A stretch of DNA of 64,000 nt from contig NZ_JBDSQX010000172.1 in NCBI RefSeq assembly GCF_039929605.1, positions 14,086 through 78,085 of the forward strand. The letters are read 5' to 3'. The notes beneath the pieces were generated by a model. It ran no database searches and was not told the DNA's origin. It worked only from the letters and a program-made list of their open reading frames with translations. This document shows, piece after piece, positions 59,761 to 64,000 of the stretch; positions within the stretch are counted from its first letter, which is position 1, and every line of letters starts with the position of its first letter. This stretch comes from Pelomonas sp039929605 (lineage in GTDB: Bacteria > Pseudomonadota > Gammaproteobacteria > Burkholderiales > Burkholderiaceae_C). Position numbers and translations under genes: made by a program.

Positions 59761-60328
59761 AACCGGGGCCCTGAGGCTGATTGAGATCGTGCGCAGCTCG
59801 CCAGCCTTCATGGCCGCGCTGCGGGCCGGCCGCGCGCTCGGCCTGGCGCAGTGGTGCATCGGGGCAGGCGCGCTGCGCAACCTCGTGTGGGACCACCTGC
59901 ATGGGCACGCTGAGCCCACCCGGCCTGCCGATGTGGACTTCGCCTATTTCTGCGACTTGGACCTCGGTGCCGAGCGCGACCAGGCGCTGCAGCAGCAACT
60001 CGCCGACCTCTGCCCGGATGTGCCCTGGGAGGTCACCAACCAGGCCGGCGTGCACCTGTGGTTCGATCGCCATTTCGGCCATGCCGTCGAGCCCTTGCAT
60101 TCGCTGGAAGAAGCCATCGCCAGCTGGCCCGAGCCCGCCACCGCCGTCGGCATGTGGCTGGACGACCACGACGCACTGCACGTCATCGCGCCCCACGGCC
60201 TGGCCGACCTGCTGGACATGCGCATCCGCCGCAACCCGGTGCGCGTCAGTGTCGAGACCTACCGGCAGCGATGTGCGAGCAAGCGTTACGCCGAGCGCTG
60301 GCCGAGCGTGGTGGTTGAGCTGGGGTGA
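59750..60328 (+). CDS. Nucleotidyltransferase-fold protein (PF06042-type)
   Basis: The 192-residue protein starts at a GTG inside the end of the ligase gene. It has CIGAGALRNLVWDHLHG and ADVDFAYFCDLDLG, the glycine-serine-like and double-aspartate motifs of the COG3575 nucleotidyltransferase family, and a C-terminal RIRRNPVRVSVETYRQRCASKRY segment typical of that family. The substrate is unknown. It is last in the operon beginning at 56253. Confidence 0.87.
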   Translation: MVAETGALRLIEIVRSSPAFMAALRAGRALGLAQWCIGAGALRNLVWDHLHGHAEPTRPADVDFAYFCDLDLGAERDQALQQQLADLCPDVPWEVTNQAGVHLWFDRHFGHAVEPLHSLEEAIASWPEPATAVGMWLDDHDALHVIAPHGLADLLDMRIRRNPVRVSVETYRQRCASKRYAERWPSVVVELG

Positions 60329-60720
60329 ACGCATCCCACCGGGGATGGAGGAAGAAAACGGACCGGAGGACCGAAAGTCGAGCCAGGCGCGAAAGCCATC
60401 AATGATCTTGCGGATTTTGTCGAGGCTGTGACGAAGACTTCGTTCCGCCTTGCGCATCCAGCAGCTGGGGCAACAAGCTCATGCGGTGACAGGTCGGCCA
60501 AAAGCTGACTGAAGGTAAGGCGTCAGATGGCGCTACTTGGCAAATTCTCGTGTCTACCGAGCCAGTGCATCAACTATGTCCTGGCTGAGTTTGCTTCTTA
60601 GCGCTTGTAAGCTGGCGCGACTTGCAGGGGTTGCCAAGTCGCTGTCACATATACCCTTTCTCGATGTGAACATCGAGCCCCCTGCCAGCTAACACGCGAT
60701 TCTTGGCGGCGAACATCAAG
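60329..60720. other. Intergenic/degenerate region at the start of the accessory end
   Basis: These 392 bases are less GC-rich than the left part of the window and carry no clear conserved gene. They include a small minus-strand frame at 60554-60673 and the perfect palindrome CTCGATGTGAACATCGAG at 60660-60677. Sequence downstream of the truncated GTPase shows no continuation of that protein in any frame. Confidence 0.4.
60554..60673 (-). CDS. Possible 39-residue protein
   Basis: A short frame starts with an ATG inside the palindrome CTCGATGTGAACATCGAG and ends RSKLSQDIVDALAR. The C-terminal part is helix-like and charged. It lies 47 bases after the truncated GTPase on the same strand. It may be chance or a remnant. 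There is no good Shine-Dalgarno. Confidence 0.15.
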   Translation of the reverse strand: MFTSRKGICDSDLATPASRASLQALRSKLSQDIVDALAR

Positions 60721-61194
60721 CTAAGCCAGTTTTTGTGCCCCCGCCCGTTCCCAGGAGCGAGCCGCGACCTCCGTGGTCCAGTCGCTCTCGCCCTGAGAGA
60801 TCGACGTGCCATCGCCGCGCGTGAGCGCCGTAGTCAACGAGCTCTTGCCCGCCCCGGTGCGACCGAACAAGGCGATGTTGAAGGTGTCCAGGCCGAGTCG
60901 CTGGCGCTTGATGAGTTGAGCCAAGCGCGTGCGTTTTTCCTCGACCTCCCGCCTGAACGCCTCGACGATGTGGTCGCATCCGGCCCCGATGCGATCGGGG
61001 CCGACGCGATGCAGTGCCTCGTCCAGCCTCAAGTCCAGTTCCAGCCGAGTGCCCAGGATCTTCAGGTATTCCGCTTTGCTGGTCTCCACCACCGCCTGGG
61101 CCAGGCTCTGAAGGGATCTCGGAGGTTCGGACATGCTCGGTCCGTCGCTCGGATCACCGATCACGGTGGCCGAGTCGAGTTGCAGTGGGGTCAT
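60721..61194 (-). pseudogene. Truncated dynamin-like/YfjP-type GTPase
   Basis: The 157-residue frame carries an N-terminal helical region (VVETSKAEYLKILGTRLELDL) and a G1 loop IALFGRTGAGKSSLTTAL, followed by ISQGESDWTTEV, the switch region of this GTPase family. It then ends at AGAQKLA-stop; the G3 (DTPG) and G4 motifs and the C-terminal half of a normal protein of 300 or more residues are absent. It is a 3'-truncated gene. It follows a zinc-ribbon gene by 16 bases. Confidence 0.7.
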
Positions 61195-61210
61195 GATGTT
61201 TCCGATGTCA

Positions 61211-61423
61211 TCATTGACGGCACCCTCCGGTCAGATCGCTGGTGATCCTCAGCAGTGCCAGATCGATGGCGTTTGCGTGGCGCTGCTGAAGCGGGCTGGC
61301 GCCGCATTCGGGGCAATGCAGGAAATACTCGCCCGGAATTAGCGCGTCGCTGCGCGAAGCAACGGTCTGCTTCCAGTGGCAGGAGGTGCAGCTATAAGTC
61401 TTTTTAGGCGGCTTCACTGGCAC
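61211..61423 (-). CDS. Small zinc-ribbon protein
   Basis: The 70-residue protein starts at a GTG and has two CxxC pairs (YSCTSCHW and LHCPECGAS) spaced by 22 residues, the layout of a zinc ribbon. It begins MPVKPPKKTY. It sits between a tiny membrane protein and the truncated GTPase on the same strand, so the three probably form one operon. No defined function. Confidence 0.6.
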   Translation of the reverse strand: MPVKPPKKTYSCTSCHWKQTVASRSDALIPGEYFLHCPECGASPLQQRHANAIDLALLRITSDLTGGCRQ

Positions 61424-61457
61424 GGCAGACCATCGCAGAATGGAATGTGCGGTTCGG

Positions 61458-61625
61458 TCAGCCGGGCTGACCGGTTCGCTCGGCCTGCTCTTCGGCGCGC
61501 ATGCGGGCCTTCTTCGTAATCCAGGTTGTGTAGGTGCTCAGTGCGGCCGCAGAAAGCAAGCCAGAAACAAAGCAGATAGCGAAGGCGGTCAAGCTCTCCA
61601 AGGGGCGGTTGTCGCTGCTGTACAC
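61458..61625 (-). CDS. 55-residue single-pass membrane protein
   Basis: A GTG-initiated frame has AAGGA five bases upstream. The protein has one hydrophobic segment (LTAFAICFVSGLLSAAAL) followed by a basic, then acidic C-terminal tail (ITKKARMRAEEQAERTG), typical of a small inner membrane protein with a cytoplasmic tail. It precedes the zinc ribbon by 34 bases. The operon of membrane peptide, zinc ribbon and GTPase suggests a membrane-linked GTPase system, now broken. Confidence 0.5.
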   Translation of the reverse strand: MYSSDNRPLESLTAFAICFVSGLLSAAALSTYTTWITKKARMRAEEQAERTGQPG

Positions 61626-61857
61626 AAATTTCCTTTCAAATCTGACTGGGAGGAATGGGTAGCCAGGTGAGCTAGTCTCTCAGCGCGTTTGACAGATCGT
61701 GTCGCACCGAACGACGGTGGACAAGGCGGTCGCATGCTGGTTGACACTCGATATATTGCGAGTGCCGTGCCAGCGCCGGCCACGCACAGCGGCCGATATA
61801 AATCAAAGAGTTACCGGAGTGACAGGATCGCATCCTGGAATAATATTTACGCCGATA

Positions 61858-62322
61858 TTAAGCATTCTTACTTGCTTTCTGAAACGGTTGGCTTGGACAA
61901 CTCGCAGTGAGTCGACGCAGTTCCTGCGCCGCTGACTGCTCCAAAGCAAGTTGGCCGTTGACCCCTTGGAAGTTGGCTCGCAGGCTGCCGGGGTGATGAG
62001 CGCGCAACCACGCAGTCACCTCGTCACAGTGCTGCAGCGCAAGCTCCTCGTCGAACCACACAGACCGCGGGTGGCCCGCTTGGTAATGGATGAGGCTGTC
62101 GCCCGCAGGTGCCGTGACCTTCGTCGTGGGCAAGTCCGACCACACAAGTCGCCCTAGCAACTGCAACTGTCCTTTGTGCCCGGGCGGCGTCTTCACGACC
62201 CAGATGTCATCCGGGGACCGTTGTTGCAGTTCATCCAGTTTTTCCCTGGCAGAACGAAAGTAGCCGATACGGCCCTCGCGCAGGTCAGCCGCGTAGTCTT
62301 TCCAGTAGTACAGAACGTCCAT
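61858..62322 (-). CDS. Uncharacterised protein
   Basis: The 154-residue protein begins MDVLYYWKDYAADLREG and contains PDDIWVVKTPPGHKGQLQLLGRLVW, which reads like a small beta-barrel (EVE- or PUA-like) fold. A helical C-terminal half with LRANFQGVNGQLAL follows. It starts nine bases after the previous gene on the same strand. The family is not recognised; the ASCH/EVE resemblance is only impression. Confidence 0.5.
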   Translation of the reverse strand: MDVLYYWKDYAADLREGRIGYFRSAREKLDELQQRSPDDIWVVKTPPGHKGQLQLLGRLVWSDLPTTKVTAPAGDSLIHYQAGHPRSVWFDEELALQHCDEVTAWLRAHHPGSLRANFQGVNGQLALEQSAAQELRRLTASCPSQPFQKASKNA

Positions 62323-62331
62323 GTCAGGCTT

Positions 62332-62751
62332 TTAGGAGTAGAGGGCCGCATTCGCGGCGCAGTGTGATTCGACGAACTCGAGCCAAGGTTGGTACCAGTA
62401 CCAGGTCTTGACAACCAGTACGCCCAAACCTTTGGAAGCGTGCTTCGCGTCGAGCTCCTTCCACAGCACCGTGTGGCCGTGCATCGTGAAGCGTGGGTAG
62501 TCAATGGGACTAAGAAGGCTGATATCTTGAAGGTCGACTGCGGCGTCTTCGTAGCCGCATCGCTGCTCCAGCCAGGCGCAGTACGCAGCGCTGCGCCCAT
62601 GTGGGTAGTTGGTCAGCAGGCAGACCCGATCGAACTTCAGCGCCCCTGCAAGTGCCGTGGCGATGGGGCCTTCGCCTGACGGGGACATGCCCTCCGAGGC
62701 TTGATGGTCAGCATTGCCGATCCACGAGACAAGCCATTTTTTGTTAGCCAT
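62332..62751 (-). CDS. Uncharacterised protein with CARF-like N-terminal region
   Basis: The 139-residue protein begins KKWLVSWIGNADHQA, then GPIATALAGALKFDRVCLLTNYP and DISLLSPIDYP, an alpha/beta pattern that recalls the CARF-like sensor region of RtcR-type sigma-54 regulators. After residue 91 the sequence changes to a different style (LWKELDAKHASKGLGVLVVK, WYWYQPWLEFVE). It may be an in-frame fusion of two gene remnants or a compact unknown protein. It is coupled to the next gene. Confidence 0.4.
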   Translation of the reverse strand: MANKKWLVSWIGNADHQASEGMSPSGEGPIATALAGALKFDRVCLLTNYPHGRSAAYCAWLEQRCGYEDAAVDLQDISLLSPIDYPRFTMHGHTVLWKELDAKHASKGLGVLVVKTWYWYQPWLEFVESHCAANAALYS

Positions 62752-63461
62752 CGCTGATGGTAAGCAATTTTCAGGTGTGTAAATCCATTTACGTGCCCAA
62801 GCTATACGGAGCCGCAGGTTCGGCGCGCAGCAGGTATCGCCTGTGTTTCGCAGACCTCGTCACGCGAATAAATGGTGTGCAGTGCAACCACGACGTGGTG
62901 CGCCCTTGTTGTTGCCCTGACTGACTCCGTGATGTGCGGGCGGAATCGCGCCAAATAGTTGACGTGCCTTACGTGGGATATGGGTCGTGCGGCTTCACGA
63001 CTCTAAATGCGCGCACTTCGCCGCAGCCGTTGGCCGTTACGGCTTCGGCTCGATGGACTGGTCCGTGCGTCGGAAATCCCAGCATGTTGGAAGCCGTTGG
63101 TGGCATGCCGGAAGACACACGGCAGTTTTTCGCTACTGTCAGTGATCCGCATGGCTAGTAGGTCATACGACATTGGCACGCATCGGCATTGGGCCAACAA
63201 GGCCTGCAGGTGAACGCACGCCTCGCGGCCCAATACCGCTACGCGCTGGTCAGCCCCAACGCGGAGCGACTGCTTCAGACCTACGATGCTGCCGAAGCGC
63301 ATATCCGCAATGGGCACATTTCTGTACCTCGATTCAGCGGCCTCCTCGGCAGCTGTACGCCGATAGCCGAAGTTCAAGATTTATGACGCGGGACTACACC
63401 GCAGCGGGAACGGCTTCGTCCCACTGACTTGCTCCCTGAAGCACTATTCCATCTTTCGCGG
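62752..63461. other. Region without a supported gene
   Basis: I examined both strands of these 710 bases. Frames of 60-125 codons exist but none has a plausible start with ribosome-binding site and protein-like conservation. It contains the presumed promoter of the two minus-strand genes near 62760-62800, which is locally AT-rich. It is probably decayed DNA. Confidence 0.4.
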
Positions 63462-63626
63462 TCAATTCTTCGACAGCAAGCCAAGGCCCGGAAATGCTCT
63501 TGCCCAAAAGCAGAGTTCCAGAACGCCGCCAGCGACGAGCAACCCTAGCGCTCCGCTGGACATGCCGAGTGCATAGGACGCCAATGCGGCCAGAAGGATC
63601 GCAGCGGTGATCAGGCCATGAGACAT
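63462..63626 (-). CDS. 54-residue hydrophobic membrane protein
   Basis: The ATG at 63626 has GGAG six bases upstream. The protein has two hydrophobic segments (LITAAILLAALASYALG and LGLLVAGGVLELCFWARA), a hairpin-like inner membrane peptide. Similar short proteins occur widely in Burkholderiales without a known role. Surroundings give no functional clue. Confidence 0.55.
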   Translation of the reverse strand: MSHGLITAAILLAALASYALGMSSGALGLLVAGGVLELCFWARAFPGLGLLSKN

Positions 63627-64000
63627 GAGAATCTCCACAGTGGCTAGCGACGGTGCTAACCAATTGTGCGCGAGGACTGCATGACATATCGCCGTCCCAG
63701 CGGACGGCCGCTTTCAGCCTGGTGCTGAGCGTCGATGAACCTCGGCTTTGGGCACCGAACTGCCTCTCGAAACGCCGACCGCCAGGCCGCCGGCGGCTTG
63801 GTGCCCAAAGCTGAAGTTCGCCGAACTTCGGCAATTGGCTTGCTACAGCCGCTCCGCTTTGGCGGCCTAGCACCAGAAAGGCCGTTGATCCCACGAGATC
63901 AGCGCAAACCCTAGACCTTCAGCGCAGTGTGAAAAATCACCCAGTTCCAGAAGGCGAACGTCACACATCTATCAGCAAAATCCACCTGCATTGAAATGAC
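63627..64000. other. Region without a supported gene at the right edge
   Basis: Nothing convincing is encoded here. An 11-base inverted repeat (CTTTGGGCACC at 63746-63756 and its complement at 63800-63810) is the only structure seen. Confidence 0.35.

Noticed and set aside
63003..63386. Overlapping frames on both strands near 63.0-63.4 kb
   Set aside because: Neither has a convincing start signal or protein-like conservation.
63746..63810. 11-bp inverted repeat as an insertion element
   Set aside because: Arms are short, with no target duplication or gene, so chance is likely.
1..64000. CRISPR array, tRNA or rRNA genes
   Set aside because: No regularly spaced repeats and no tRNA or rRNA signature sequences were seen on reading both strands.

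Overview
The window is very GC-rich and gene-dense, and many neighbouring genes overlap by 1-8 bases (ATGA, GTGA, TTGA, TGATG). The gene set (prkA-yeaH-spoVR, mnmG-rsmG-parA, RBBP9-type hydrolase-parB, short-type argC, DUF4892/OmpA proteins, Cys-rich CWC protein) fits a chromosome of a Burkholderiales betaproteobacterium close to Roseateles/Rubrivivax. The genus is inference. The mnmG-rsmG-parA block and three near-perfect parS sites indicate that the replication origin is not far away, though no dnaA or oriC is inside the window. I saw no rRNA, tRNA or CRISPR array.

Layout. 1-5.6 kb (minus): a stress/starvation operon prkA-yeaH-spoVR ending in a partial exported protein, with a hairpin in the prkA leader. 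5.6-7.0 kb (minus): parB and an RBBP9-type hydrolase. 7.1-12.2 kb (plus): argC, then a two-gene CHAT-like/transglutaminase-like plus lipase-like operon and small proteins. 12.2-14.3 kb: a patchwork of repeat units, a PIN/RHH toxin-antitoxin pair, a 124-bp MITE-like element and a SEL1-like gene. 14.35-20.5 kb (plus): a Cu/Ag-type RND efflux operon, flanked by direct 413-bp repeats (13634-14046 and 22027-22439). 20.6-26.2 kb: a possible RES-domain protein, a duplicated SEL1 fragment, a YitT-like membrane protein, a VOC gene broken by one amber codon, a DUF2283-like protein and a secreted GH3 glucosidase. 26.4-34.2 kb: a giant thioester alpha-2-macroglobulin and two tandem DUF4892-OmpA paralogues. 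34.3-40.7 kb (minus): one long coupled run, Phd/PIN toxin-antitoxin, mnmG, isochorismatase-like, rsmG, parA and three GNAT acetyltransferases, with parS sites in mnmG and rsmG.

40.8-52.6 kb is mixed: YkgJ, a DUF4892-like/thioredoxin protein, a lipoprotein, a RloA/RloB (AbiL-like) defence pair whose RloB is frameshifted, an S33 peptidase-ABC2 exporter operon, a thioredoxin/TPR protein, a MerR-SnoaL operon with a typical 19-bp-spacer promoter, and an AlkD-like protein. 52.6-60.3 kb: fadH, a DUF4397 lipoprotein with a clear terminator, and a five-gene plus-strand operon (MmcB-like nuclease, CWC protein, EamA permease, acyl-CoA ligase, nucleotidyltransferase). 60.3-64 kb looks like a decayed accessory region with a truncated dynamin-like GTPase, a zinc ribbon, two tiny membrane proteins and two unknown genes.

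The most notable points are: parA and parB, normally neighbours, lie about 30 kb apart with parS on the parA side; a toxin-antitoxin promoter/operator sits immediately upstream of mnmG; the inactivated RloAB pair; the CHAT/transglutaminase/lipase operon; and the direct repeats bracketing the metal-efflux genes.
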